DNA of 26,522 nucleotides from Clostridia bacterium (GTDB taxonomy: Bacteria; Bacillota; Clostridia; Christensenellales; UBA1242), in NCBI GenBank assembly GCA_017537515.1, contig JAFYKO010000134.1, positions 1-26,522 of the forward strand. The letters are read 5' to 3'. A program made the translations under genes and the position numbers. How positions within the stretch are numbered: position 1 is the stretch's first letter; the number at the start of each line of letters is the position of its first letter. The notes beneath the pieces were generated by a model that made no database searches, had not been told where the DNA came from, and saw nothing but the letters and a program-made list of their open reading frames with translations. Shown here piece after piece: positions 18,698 through 25,800 of this stretch.

Positions 18698-19483
18698 TTA
18701 CTTGCAGCGGACCACGATTACACGAATGTGCCAACATACAATGTTGTAGCCACCGCATTCAATGGAGCGGACTTCACACTTGCCTGCGGTGCCTGTGAGG
18801 AAGCCGTTAATCACGGCATAGCCCTGGGTGCCCGTAGTGACTTCAAGACCGCTGTAATCTTCGGTAGCACCGATATAGGAACGAATGCGGAAATGCAGGT
18901 CCTTGACAAGTGCCTGGGCATCTTCCTTGGCACGAATATCAAGTTGTTCGTCGGTGGCTTCGGCAACACGCTTGAGGCTGTCCTGCACGTTCCACATACA
19001 CTTGCCCTGGGACTTCCAATAGTCGTAGTTGTTCCACTTGCCTTCTTCCTTTAAGGTCTTGATACGCATAGCAGCAATATCCCTGCGGGTCTTGTATTCG
19101 TAGGCGAAAGCCTTTGTCAAGTCAACTGCGTAGTTTTGGAGTGCCTGCGGGATAGCCTTGATTTCGGCTTCTGCGTCAGCCTTTTCCTTGCGGAGCCTTT
19201 CAAGTTCCATTTCGTCGCTAGTGATTTCACGGGTCTTGTATTCAATGGATTCACGGGCGTGGTCGGCAGTAGAAATAGGTCCGAAAGCCAATTCCCAATC
19301 GTTGAACATCTTGTGGGCGTTTTGAGCGTCGTTGCCGTCGCCAACGTAGGTGAAGCCCTTCTTTGCACACTTCGCAACAGCGTTGTTGAAGCGGACCTGT
19401 GCCTTTGCGATAGCGTCACGATTCTTTTGAATACGGGCGTAAGCACGTTCAATGTCTTTGTCAATGGTGCGGATATTTCTCAT
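18698..19483 (-). CDS. hypothetical protein, first gene after promoter P6 (261 aa)
   Basis: Start at the ATG at 19481-19483 (MRNIRTIDKDIERAYARIQK), six bases after GAGGAT. The first 60 residues and about 85-125 are coiled coil (EMELERLRKEKADAEAEIKA). The last 60 residues are a beta-rich domain ending GGYNIVCWHIRVIVVRCK, a glycine-aromatic pattern seen in other small phage proteins, though I cannot name it. A strong terminator follows at once, so this gene may be expressed much more than the rest of its operon. Confidence 0.8.
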   Translation of the reverse strand: MRNIRTIDKDIERAYARIQKNRDAIAKAQVRFNNAVAKCAKKGFTYVGDGNDAQNAHKMFNDWELAFGPISTADHARESIEYKTREITSDEMELERLRKEKADAEAEIKAIPQALQNYAVDLTKAFAYEYKTRRDIAAMRIKTLKEEGKWNNYDYWKSQGKCMWNVQDSLKRVAEATDEQLDIRAKEDAQALVKDLHFRIRSYIGATEDYSGLEVTTGTQGYAVINGFLTGTAGKCEVRSIECGGYNIVCWHIRVIVVRCK

Positions 19484-19527
19484 TTTGGAATCCTCGGTTG
19501 AAGTGGTTGTCTTTCCTTTACACCCTA

Positions 19528-19581
19528 AATATAACAAAATACCTACTACTTGTCAATAGGTATTATTAAAAATTTTTAATT
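19528..19581 (-). promoter_or_regulatory. P6: TTGACA-17-TATATT promoter with co-varied dyad
   Basis: -35 19551-19556, -10 19528-19533. The dyad 19538-19564 has arms AATACCTA and TAGGTATT: relative to the consensus, both arms carry the matching change, keeping perfect symmetry. This co-variation is the best evidence that the dyad is a protein-binding operator. A/T tract upstream; leader ACCACTTCAACCGAGGAT downstream. Confidence 0.88.
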
Positions 19582-19589
19582 TTTTTTTG

Positions 19590-19760
19590 TTAGGGTCGCC
19601 CGCACCGCTTTCGTTCCAGGATTGTGCCCCTGCGACGACGCTGTTCTTCCTGCTCCCGTTTCCTGCGTTCCCGTTCCTGGGCAAGCCTGCGGTCCATTTC
19701 TTGCCTACGACGGCTGTTTGCCGACCGCATAAGGGAATCCAAGGCTGCTGCACCGAACAT
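19590..19760 (-). CDS. small highly charged protein (56 aa)
   Basis: Begins MFGAAALDSLMRSANSRRQE and continues as an Arg/Glu/Gln-rich helix (RERRKREQEEQRRRRG), strongly basic overall and ending RCGRP. TGAGGAATAAC precedes the ATG at 19758-19760, overlapping the upstream stop context. It probably forms a single basic helix or coiled coil able to bind nucleic acid; not tested. A different-frame ORF at 19553-19753 lacks a ribosome site and is rejected. Confidence 0.7.
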   Translation of the reverse strand: MFGAAALDSLMRSANSRRRQEMDRRLAQERERRKREQEEQRRRRGTILERKRCGRP

Positions 19761-19762
19761 AG

Positions 19763-20062
19763 TTATTCCTCAACGCAGGTAAACCCGACAGGGTATGGGT
19801 ATGCGTCCATATTTACGGACCCCGCAAAATTCCTTGGGTTCTTATAATCCGTCTTGTTTTCAATGGAGCATTTGAGTCGCTTGGGGGTTATTTTCTGTTC
19901 AACGCACTCCCCTGCGATAAATGCTATGTTGCCCTTGTTAGGGTGGACAGCCGACAGCGTTGTTTTGACCTGCTCGCACTGCTGCAAGGTCGGGAAATGC
20001 AGGTCGGCATTGATACCGCCCTGTGTGTTCATAAGAACTAGAACAAAGATTGTCTTAATCAT
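19763..20062 (-). CDS. small secreted-type protein (99 aa)
   Basis: Begins MIKTIFVLVLMNTQGG, a short hydrophobic N-terminus like a signal peptide or anchor. Four cysteines follow in an otherwise hydrophilic chain (QQCEQ, GECVEQ, LKCSIEN, FTCVEE), suggesting two disulphides in the periplasm. The start overlaps the upstream stop as ATGA. Function unknown; periplasmic or envelope location is inferred. Confidence 0.75.
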   Translation of the reverse strand: MIKTIFVLVLMNTQGGINADLHFPTLQQCEQVKTTLSAVHPNKGNIAFIAGECVEQKITPKRLKCSIENKTDYKNPRNFAGSVNMDAYPYPVGFTCVEE

Positions 20063-20241
20063 TGAAGTTTACCTACCCTTACGATTAGTTGTGATTTTTT
20101 ATAAAACCCCCTACCCTGTTTGGCAAGCCGTAGTCTTTCGGATTCAGCCTTTTTCCTGGTGGAAAACGACGCAAGATACATACGGTAGCCCATACCGTCC
20201 TGCCTAAACAGGTTGTAGATTTTTATGCCCGTCGTCGCCAT
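20059..20241 (-). CDS. hypothetical protein (60 aa)
   Basis: Start at the ATG at 20239-20241 (MATTGIKIYNLFRQDGMGYR), 1 bp after the upstream stop. The pattern is strand, then basic helix (STRKKAESERLRLAKQG), then strand, as in small DNA- or peptidoglycan-binding folds. Very basic. Coupled to the secreted-type gene by an ATGA overlap. Function unknown. Confidence 0.7.
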   Translation of the reverse strand: MATTGIKIYNLFRQDGMGYRMYLASFSTRKKAESERLRLAKQGRGFYKKSQLIVRVGKLQ

Positions 20242-20242
20242 A

Positions 20243-20620
20243 TTACGATACGTGATAGGATTCGTTGTAAAGGGCACAGGTTTTTACTTCGTTCCAAATG
20301 TCGTCGGAAATTTCTTCAATTTCGGGATGGACCTGGAACGCTTCCCAAAGTTTCTTTGCGTCGTAAAATTTGCCAACGGGCTTTTGGCAGAACTTAACGA
20401 CTTCTTCGGGAGTGCCTTCGGGGAACGTGAACTTGTCGTCACGTTCGTGGACGGACCCAAACATATATTCGGGATTGAGCAGGCTCTTTTCAACTTTCTG
20501 TTCGTCCTTAACGAACTGTTCATTCAGCACGGCACCGAAGCACTGCGTCGCAATTTTTTGAACTTCTTCATAGTAGCGTGGGTAAGAAGCACTACCGCTC
20601 CATTGGAAATCAACACCCAT
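20243..20620 (-). CDS. hypothetical protein (125 aa)
   Basis: Begins MGVDFQWSGSASYPRYYEEV; alpha/beta with acidic helices (FPEGTPEEVVKFCQKPVGKF; HPEIEEISDDIWNEVKTC). It lies 2 bp after the upstream stop, behind GGAGGC. No membrane segment or named motif. Function unknown. Confidence 0.75.
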   Translation of the reverse strand: MGVDFQWSGSASYPRYYEEVQKIATQCFGAVLNEQFVKDEQKVEKSLLNPEYMFGSVHERDDKFTFPEGTPEEVVKFCQKPVGKFYDAKKLWEAFQVHPEIEEISDDIWNEVKTCALYNESYHVS

Positions 20621-20622
20621 AT

Positions 20623-21135
20623 TTATGCCTCCTTGATAATTTGTGCAAGGGATTGTTTATACTTGTTCAAGCCTTCAATGTAGCAGTCAACCCTGTGGAT
20701 TTCAGCGTTATTCAAGTCCACGTCCACGACGGCACCCGAATGTTCCAGGACTTCCGCTGCATAACGGAAGAAACGCTTGTCAATGTTGTCCAAGTCCTTG
20801 ACGGTTAAGGACACGATTGTTTCCGCTCCGCATTCCCTGGTGTCAGCAAAGCACAGGACCGACAAGCGGTAGGACGGTTCCTGGTTAAAGAAACCACTGC
20901 GGTTGTGGACGCTCAATTCAAATCTTACAGAATTGAACTTTTCCCTGGAATAGTCCCCTACAAGGTAAGTGGACGGCTTTTCTTCATAGTCCATAGACCA
21001 ACCATTCCCACAATGCCCGACAGGGACCAATGCCTGTTCATTGGTTATCTTATACCAAACTCCGAAATAGAATTTGGAATTGCCGATGCGGGTAGTTCTT
21101 GGAGTTCCGTCATTTTGCGTTTCGCATTCTTTCAT
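20623..21135 (-). CDS. hypothetical protein (170 aa)
   Basis: Begins MKECETQNDGTPRTTRIGNS. Beta-rich (FYFGVWYKITNEQALVPVGH; RFELSVHNRSGFFNQEPSYR), with a C-terminal helix (EGLNKYKQSLAQIIKEA). The layout resembles a beta-sandwich, but I cannot assign it. AAGGTAAGA ribosome site; 2 bp from the downstream gene. Confidence 0.75.
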   Translation of the reverse strand: MKECETQNDGTPRTTRIGNSKFYFGVWYKITNEQALVPVGHCGNGWSMDYEEKPSTYLVGDYSREKFNSVRFELSVHNRSGFFNQEPSYRLSVLCFADTRECGAETIVSLTVKDLDNIDKRFFRYAAEVLEHSGAVVDVDLNNAEIHRVDCYIEGLNKYKQSLAQIIKEA

Positions 21136-21139
21136 AATC

Positions 21140-21493
21140 TTACCTTTGATTGCTAATAGATTCGTATGTAAGCCCGTGCCAGGGCTTGTTAATGGACCAC
21201 TTTTCCAACTGCCAATCCTGGGGGTTGTCGGGCAATTCTCGTCCTGTGTCCGCTAAATAGATAGTCAGTTTCTTCAAGTAAGCGTCCACGGTTGCAATAG
21301 GAATCGGGACAGACCAAAACACAAGTTTTGTCTTACCGAACATAAACGTCCAATGCTTTGTGGACAACTTGTGTCGCTTGCAGTGCAAGTAAGCCATAAC
21401 CGCTTCGGGTCCTAGTTCCTTGTAAAACTTCGGGACTTTTGCGAAGCCCAGGTCCACAAGCCACTTCGGGATTTTGAAACCTTTATACCGCAT
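21140..21493 (-). CDS. hypothetical protein (117 aa)
   Basis: Start at the ATG at 21491-21493 (MRYKGFKIPKWLVDLGFAKV), with TGAGG, part of the upstream stop, as ribosome site; the GTG four codons earlier is less likely. Basic and aromatic, with an alpha/beta pattern (WTFMFGKTKLVFWSVPIPIA). Function unknown. Confidence 0.72.
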   Translation of the reverse strand: MRYKGFKIPKWLVDLGFAKVPKFYKELGPEAVMAYLHCKRHKLSTKHWTFMFGKTKLVFWSVPIPIATVDAYLKKLTIYLADTGRELPDNPQDWQLEKWSINKPWHGLTYESISNQR

Positions 21494-21501
21494 AGTAAGC
21501 C

Positions 21502-22215
21502 TCACGGGTAAATATCCATAACCAGGGGGTTGTGCCTATATCCTGGACCCGCAACGTCCCCAAGAATGTGCTTGATTGTGAATTTCAGCATTTCCAAGAA
21601 ACGTGGGGCGAACCTGGGAATGTCTTCGCATTCTTGCTTATACAGGAACTTCTTTCGGGAATCCCCGAAGATAATATCCTTGTAAATCGGGAATGCCTTA
21701 TGCACGTCCACGGGGTTTTTGCCACAGACGCTTTCCAAACGTTTAATAAGGTCGTTAATGTCCGCAGTGGTAAGAATGATACGCCATTCTTCGTTCTTTG
21801 GGCGAAGTTCCCATCGTCTGCCGTCCTTGCACTTTACCAGGTTCCGTCTGCGACGGTTGAGAATCCATTGAGCAAATACCTTGCTGCGGGAACTTCCCGT
21901 GTAAAGGTGCGGGAGCCTATCAATGCACGACGTAGCCTTGAGGGAGTTGACCTTACGCATAAGGGCGAACCATTTGTCAAATTCGGCAGGGGACACCACC
22001 TTGTAAATAGGTAGTTCGTCCTTTACGGATTTGAAAGACCGCTTACCTTCTTCGGCTTCTTCCATTTCACGATTGAAGCGGTCCATATCGGCATCAAACG
22101 TGGCTTGATACTTTTCGTAAAGTTGCTGTTCAAGTTTGTCAAACTTGTCGTCGGCTTTAAGATACTTCTTGAACGATTCTGCGTCAACACGACACCAATA
22201 AATACTGCTTCCCAT
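21502..22215 (-). CDS. hypothetical protein (237 aa)
   Basis: Begins MGSSIYWCRVDAESFKKYLK. A charged helical region (FDADMDRFNREMEEAEEGKR) is followed by a basic middle (FAQWILNRRRRNLVKCKDGR) and a C-terminal helical domain ending VMDIYP. No cysteine pairs, nuclease motif or membrane segment recognised. CCTGGAGGTATAGT-type ribosome site. Function unknown. Confidence 0.78.
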   Translation of the reverse strand: MGSSIYWCRVDAESFKKYLKADDKFDKLEQQLYEKYQATFDADMDRFNREMEEAEEGKRSFKSVKDELPIYKVVSPAEFDKWFALMRKVNSLKATSCIDRLPHLYTGSSRSKVFAQWILNRRRRNLVKCKDGRRWELRPKNEEWRIILTTADINDLIKRLESVCGKNPVDVHKAFPIYKDIIFGDSRKKFLYKQECEDIPRFAPRFLEMLKFTIKHILGDVAGPGYRHNPLVMDIYP

Positions 22216-22218
22216 ATA

Positions 22219-22500
22219 CTATACCTCCAGGCGGTCAAATTCCCCGCCCTTGTCGCCCCAGGCTACACCTGCGAACTTTTCCACCCAGGGCTTTTCCGAT
22301 ACAAGTGTAGCCCAAATGTGGATATAGAACTTCTGCGTGGAACCCATAGTGAACGTGCGGTAGAAACACCCGCTGTCAGTGACCTTGTAGCCAAAGCCCT
22401 TCAAGCGTTCGTATGCTTGTTCAAGCGTAATCTTGTTGAAACGCAGTTCCGCAGCCAGGTCTTGTGCGAAAGAAATAAATGAGTTCTTGATTGTCGGCAT
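22219..22500 (-). CDS. hypothetical protein (93 aa)
   Basis: Begins MPTIKNSFISFAQDLAAELR. A helical first third (NKITLEQAYERLKGFGYKVT) is followed by a beta-rich part (CFYRTFTMGSTQKFYIHIWA). Three bases separate it from the downstream gene, and 2 from the upstream one. No family recognised. Confidence 0.75.
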   Translation of the reverse strand: MPTIKNSFISFAQDLAAELRFNKITLEQAYERLKGFGYKVTDSGCFYRTFTMGSTQKFYIHIWATLVSEKPWVEKFAGVAWGDKGGEFDRLEV

Positions 22501-22502
22501 AT

Positions 22503-22712
22503 CTACCTCGTTTTAATATCGGAACTTGTTACGTTATACCCCTCGCAAAGACGGGTATCTTTGCCATTTATTGACGCATACAGAAATTCACCGTGTATGC
22601 CCCACCAATCGGAATCGTCACTTGCTCCGAAACTTATTGAAGCGTTATACTTCTTGAGCAGTTCCTTTAGTTCCTTTTTGAAGTTAGCGGGCGTGAGTTC
22701 TTCTGTCGCCAT
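22503..22712 (-). CDS. hypothetical protein, first gene after promoter P7 (69 aa)
   Basis: Start at the ATG at 22710-22712 (MATEELTPANFKKELKELLK), six bases after GAGGAT as in the other leader genes; an ATG two codons earlier abuts the ribosome site and is rejected. A lysine-rich helix is followed by SISFGASDDSDWWGIHGEFL, a pattern (helix-NASISF..DSDW.G.HGE) I associate with small phage proteins of unknown function. Confidence 0.78.
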   Translation of the reverse strand: MATEELTPANFKKELKELLKKYNASISFGASDDSDWWGIHGEFLYASINGKDTRLCEGYNVTSSDIKTR

Positions 22713-22752
22713 TATCATATCCTCGGTTGAAGTGGTTGTTTCTTCTACCTTA

Positions 22753-22802
22753 AATATAACAAATTACCTAGTGGCTGTCAATAGGAAAATGAAAAATTAT
22801 TT
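22753..22802 (-). promoter_or_regulatory. P7: TTGACA-17-TATATT promoter with half-decayed dyad
   Basis: -35 22776-22781, -10 22753-22758, dyad 22763-22789: the downstream arm TAGGTAAT is intact, the upstream arm reads TTTTCCTA. Same upstream-arm decay as P2. The A/T tract overlaps the end of the 57-residue gene. Leader ACCACTTCAACCGAGGAT. Confidence 0.86.
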
Positions 22803-22970
22803 CTTTTCTTTCAACCAGGCAACGTTGCCGTCCACCATAACCTTTTTAGGGTGCAGAAAACACTTGTTCTGTATCACTTCAAGGGTTGAGCGGAGGACGC
22901 ATTCCAGGGCTACTTCCTGGGATGCGTCTAGTTCACGTTCCTGGAAATCAATTTCAATCTTCTTAATCAT
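22797..22970 (-). CDS. small hypothetical protein (57 aa)
   Basis: Fifty-seven codons beginning MIKKIEIDFQERELDASQEV, with a helical middle (ALECVLRSTLEVIQNK) and a basic end (WLKEKK). The ATG overlaps the upstream stop as ATGA and has AAGGAAAATCC before it. The stop lies at the edge of the P7 A/T tract. Function unknown. Confidence 0.72.
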   Translation of the reverse strand: MIKKIEIDFQERELDASQEVALECVLRSTLEVIQNKCFLHPKKVMVDGNVAWLKEKK

Positions 22971-23836
22971 TGGATTTTCCTTGTTAAGTTAGGGGTGTCG
23001 GTTCGGTTCCCTGTCAGTTCGTCAAGCGGGATTGACGGCTGCTTCGTGATATTCCACGTATCGGGTTCCACAATCCTGCTCCAAAGCAGGGGCTTGATAT
23101 AAACGTCGCCATTGAACAATTCAACGGTCCCGTCGTCACGTTCAAGGGTTTCGTTAATGTCGCAAATTTCGTATGTCCCGTGAACGGATTTTACCAGGAT
23201 TTCGCCACGTTCCGTAGCGTCGGCTTTTGTCGGGGGCACGTCGTAGTAGTTCTGCCATTCGGGGTAGGGGTGTTGGGATTTTCGGAAAAACCAATTACAC
23301 CGCACGACCCTGGCAATCTTACCCAAGGGGGTCTGCGGGTCATACCCTAACGTATGGCGGGGGTCACGCATCATATTGCAGATAGCGTTCACGATACGTT
23401 CGTCCATAGGAAGTTCCCACGGGGACGCTTCTTTCTTCTTGTTGGTAGCCTTCGGCTGTAATTCGTTTTGCATAATGGTTGCCCCTTGTTTTGAAAATAT
23501 CTGTGCGTCTTCTTCGCAAATAGTCTTGAACTTTCCGTTAGTCATTTTGAAGTAGTAAACGCCCTGTGGGATTTTCGTAAAGTCTTCATAAATCCTGTTA
23601 GGTCTATGCGACTTGTAGGCTTTCCATTCATTCAGCAGCGTGTAGTATAGGAACAACGCCCAACAGATAAACGCCATACCTAGCCACGAATCGTCGTGGA
23701 TATAGACACAGGCAAGACATTCAGCCAGGACCAATGCGAACAGGAAACTAATCGCAGCCCATCCGTGGCGTTTGAGTATGGAAAACGTGATACCACTAGC
23801 GGTCACGCTCAAGGTGCTAAATATCGCTGACAGCAT
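22967..23836 (-). CDS. membrane protein with cytoplasmic domain (289 aa)
   Basis: Two transmembrane helices lie near the N-terminus (about residues 26-46 and 51-70). A domain of about 210 residues follows, mixed alpha/beta with many aromatic and acidic residues (ERDDGTVELFNGDVYIKPLL; WNITKQPSIPLDELTGNRTD). GGGAG precedes the ATG, which lies 20 nt inside the upstream gene. Similar in layout to the 205-residue membrane protein two genes upstream. No family recognised. Confidence 0.78.
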   Translation of the reverse strand: MLSAIFSTLSVTASGITFSILKRHGWAAISFLFALVLAECLACVYIHDDSWLGMAFICWALFLYYTLLNEWKAYKSHRPNRIYEDFTKIPQGVYYFKMTNGKFKTICEEDAQIFSKQGATIMQNELQPKATNKKKEASPWELPMDERIVNAICNMMRDPRHTLGYDPQTPLGKIARVVRCNWFFRKSQHPYPEWQNYYDVPPTKADATERGEILVKSVHGTYEICDINETLERDDGTVELFNGDVYIKPLLWSRIVEPDTWNITKQPSIPLDELTGNRTDTPNLTRKIQ

Positions 23837-24110
23837 TGATTATACTACTCCCTACGTTATTGATTTTGGTGAATACCGCTTCAAACATTTGCCTGCTGTA
23901 TTCGGCATAGTCAGCCAGGGACCATTCCTTATAGACAAATTCAGCGGACCTGTAATTTTCGTTGTCGTAAACTTTCAGCAGGTAGTCGTTTTCGGGGTTC
24001 CCGCAGAACGCCTTTGCGTCCGCTTCATCGTTTACGAACTTGACGGGTCCCCCGTCCTGCTCAAAGACTTTCCCGCTTTTAAGGGTGCATTCAATGAATA
24101 TCGCAAACAT
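23817..24110 (-). CDS. hypothetical protein (97 aa)
   Basis: Begins MFAIFIECTLKSGKVFEQDG; a beta-hairpin N-terminus then acidic helices (NDEADAKAFCGNPENDYLLK; AEYSRQMFEAVFTKINNVGS). The N-terminal strand pattern recalls that of the 153-residue protein at 2098-2559 (MFGVILTIVHKT). The start shares a base with the upstream stop. It lies between two membrane-protein genes. Function unknown. Confidence 0.75.
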   Translation of the reverse strand: MFAIFIECTLKSGKVFEQDGGPVKFVNDEADAKAFCGNPENDYLLKVYDNENYRSAEFVYKEWSLADYAEYSRQMFEAVFTKINNVGSSIINAVSDI

Positions 24111-24727
24111 TACTTGCCCCCGTTCTTTCGCTGCTCTTGCAGTTTAGTCAGCAGGTCCTTGATAGCGTCCTTGTTCGGGTGGTTCGCTATAAGCGATTCT
24201 ATGGTCTTACGTTGTTGGTCGTGAAGTGCATATCCCTCAGCGTCCAATCCCTTGCCCGTATCTACGCCCTGCTGTGGCTGTTCCTTTTCGGTTTCGTCCT
24301 TGGGCTTGTAGGTCACACGTGCCATAGCGTGAATGTAAACCGTTTCGCCATTCTTGTGAGCCTGCTTTGCTTCCTTTTCGGACAGGACGATACACTTTCC
24401 GAACTTCCCTACCTTGTATAGAACCTGGCGGGGAACGTCCAGGTAGGTCGGGTAATACTTGTGCGGTTGGTAAAGTTCAATCAAGAACATAACCCCGCTA
24501 TACCCGCCTGCAAGCCCGAACGCAAGCATTCCCTTGAATGGGGTCATTCCTAGCACGGCAAAGAACCTGGTCGGGTCCGCAAAGCCATACACGATAAACG
24601 CCACGGCATAGAGCATCGTGAGAACACGAAAAGCGGACGTGCCCCTGTAAAAGCCGTTGCTCTTGCAGATTTCAGCGACGAGGACAATAAGCCACGCCAC
24701 GATTACGAAAATGAATCCTACTATCAT
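24110..24727 (-). CDS. membrane protein with three helices (205 aa)
   Basis: Start at the ATG at 24725-24727 (MIVGFIFVIVAWLIVLVAEI), with AAAAGGAACAATT before it. Transmembrane helices lie at about residues 2-20, 34-50 and 66-87, followed by a cytoplasmic domain with KYYPTYLDVPRQVLYKVGKF and an acidic/Gln-rich C-terminal helix (DETEKEQPQQGVDTGKG; IKDLLTKLQEQRKNGGK). No family recognised. Confidence 0.78.
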   Translation of the reverse strand: MIVGFIFVIVAWLIVLVAEICKSNGFYRGTSAFRVLTMLYAVAFIVYGFADPTRFFAVLGMTPFKGMLAFGLAGGYSGVMFLIELYQPHKYYPTYLDVPRQVLYKVGKFGKCIVLSEKEAKQAHKNGETVYIHAMARVTYKPKDETEKEQPQQGVDTGKGLDAEGYALHDQQRKTIESLIANHPNKDAIKDLLTKLQEQRKNGGK

Positions 24728-24741
24728 AATTGTTCCTTTTG

Positions 24742-25023
24742 TTAAACCCACTGACCCAAGCCTTCACAGGAACACGGGGCATCGTCTTCTTCGCTCCCGA
24801 AATCCTTAATGAGCCGTCCGTATTCGTCATACCATTCGGGGTGCTTTACTTTCCAGGGCTTCCCGTGCGATTCTTTCATTTCAATAAAATGGGCGATACG
24901 TTCGGGATGCTTCCTGTTGTATTCCTTGTAATACCCAGGGCGGTGGCGGTCTTTCCTGCCTGTCCGCTTTGCGTATTCCTTGAAATATCCAGGGCGGTGG
25001 CGGTCCTTTTTCTTTTCAGCCAT
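24742..25023 (-). CDS. repeat-containing basic protein (93 aa)
   Basis: Two copies of an 18-residue unit occur, KDRHRPGYFKEYAKRTGR and KDRHRPGYYKEYNRKHPE. A weaker third (KHPEWYDEYGRL) comes later, before an acidic tail EEDDAPCSCEGLGQWV. The unit is reminiscent of the short (Y/W)xxEY-x-K/R repeats found near phage HNH and DNA-binding proteins. The underlying DNA repeats with a 54-bp period. Likely DNA- or RNA-binding; not proven. Confidence 0.72.
   Translation of the reverse strand: MAEKKKDRHRPGYFKEYAKRTGRKDRHRPGYYKEYNRKHPERIAHFIEMKESHGKPWKVKHPEWYDEYGRLIKDFGSEEDDAPCSCEGLGQWV
24919..25005 (-). repeat. two 33-bp direct repeats, period 54 bp
   Basis: GTATTCCTTG(T/A)AATA(C/T)CCAGGGCGGTGGCGGTC on the plus strand occurs at 24919-24951 and again at 24973-25005 with two differences. 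This encodes the DRHRPGY(F/Y)KEY unit of the overlapping gene. The near identity at the DNA level suggests a recent or gene-converted duplication. Confidence 0.85.
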
Positions 25024-25026
25024 ACC

Positions 25027-25722
25027 TTACCCGTCCCCGTTATCGCAAAGGTCTTCTGCAAGCGATTCGTGGCGGGAAATAGGGCGGGGCTTATATTTAT
25101 CGGACACGTCGTCCCATTCGCTGCGGTGCTGCCTGTACCATTCAATCATATTTTCCAGGTTCGGGTTGCATTCAAAGACTTGCGGGCTGACAAGTTTTCC
25201 GAGGCTCTTTGTTTCCAGGTCGTCCAGGAACTTGCAGAAACGCAGCACGTAAACAAGAGCCAGGTCGTCACACTGACATACACGACTAGCCGTCGGGATT
25301 TCGGAGCGGGTCCCAAGTTCAACTTCGTGGGCGTATTCCTGGAAGTTGACAAATTCCTGGATAAATTCAAGCATTTCCCAGGCACACAGGTCAAGACCCT
25401 CGGCAAACTTCTGCGTGTAGAACTTCGGGGTGCCCTTGTTGCTGCCCGACGTAAACTTGTCGGTAGTCAAGCGTCGTCCCAGGGCACCCATACTGCCACG
25501 CATATTGTGGACCTTTGCGGTAAGTTTAGCCGTTTGGACTTGGCTAATCTTCGGGATAATCCCCAGGAAGTAGGACGGGGCGGTTTCGTCCATTTCGGAC
25601 ATAGAGGTAAGCAGTTCCCTTGCGATAATACCCCCACGTTCGGATTCAAGAATGCACTTCACAGCAGCCCATTCTTTAAGAGTGATGTTGCTGCGGTCGG
25701 AGTCGTCAAATAACTTACTCAT
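25027..25722 (-). CDS. hypothetical protein (231 aa)
   Basis: Start at the ATG at 25720-25722 (MSKLFDDSDRSNITLKEWAA) behind CCGAGGAAAATCT, the conserved leader. Mostly helical with acidic and Met-rich parts (LTSMSEMDETAPSYFLGIIP; FCKFLDDLETKSLGKLVSPQ). No family recognised. Its promoter is not found upstream; instead the TnpB element begins within about 40 bp, so its normal promoter has probably been displaced. It contains the only GTAC in the window (25135-25138). Confidence 0.8.
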   Translation of the reverse strand: MSKLFDDSDRSNITLKEWAAVKCILESERGGIIARELLTSMSEMDETAPSYFLGIIPKISQVQTAKLTAKVHNMRGSMGALGRRLTTDKFTSGSNKGTPKFYTQKFAEGLDLCAWEMLEFIQEFVNFQEYAHEVELGTRSEIPTASRVCQCDDLALVYVLRFCKFLDDLETKSLGKLVSPQVFECNPNLENMIEWYRQHRSEWDDVSDKYKPRPISRHESLAEDLCDNGDG

Positions 25723-25727
25723 AGATT

Positions 25728-25745
25728 TTCCTCGGTTATGGTGTA
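25728..25745 (-). promoter_or_regulatory. orphan leader motif (promoter displaced by TnpB element)
   Basis: ACCATAACCGAGGA matches the leader that follows the operator-promoters elsewhere, but no TTGACA-17-TATATT dyad promoter lies in front. The sequence upstream is the right end of the TnpB element (a TTGACA at about 25750-25755 has no -10 at the right distance). Confidence 0.65.
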
Positions 25746-25756
25746 ATCTTGTCAAA

Positions 25757-25800
25757 GCACGTGGACTACCCGCACGAAGCCGTGCAAGTTTCCGTGGCTG
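25757..25800 (-). ncRNA. right-end hairpin / guide-RNA scaffold of the second TnpB
   Basis: Overlapping the tnpB stop, GCACG-GCTT-CGTGC (25772-25785) is followed by GGGTAGTCCACGTGC. In TnpB systems this region is the 3' scaffold of the guide RNA, with the guide read from the adjacent flank, here the leader of the 231-residue gene. Confidence 0.4.

Noticed and set aside
19553..19753. Minus-strand ORF of 66 codons
   Set aside because: Its frame runs into the P6 A/T tract and lacks a ribosome site; the 56-codon ORF at 19590-19760 in another frame has one and fits the neighbouring stop.
8117..22802. Repeated AT-rich palindromic units as CRISPR or a REP-type repeat
   Set aside because: They are kilobases apart, always upstream of genes and contain promoter hexamers, so they are operators rather than an array.
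8117..22802. Bacteroidota-type promoters (TTTG / TAnnTTTG)
   Set aside because: The boxes are TTGACA and TATATT at 17 bp with clear Shine-Dalgarno sites, which fit a conventional sigma-70 system.
24730..25713. Long plus-strand open frame of 327 codons
   Set aside because: It is the antisense of two well-packed minus-strand genes and has no ribosome site; minus-strand genes here have coding-like start-stop overlaps.
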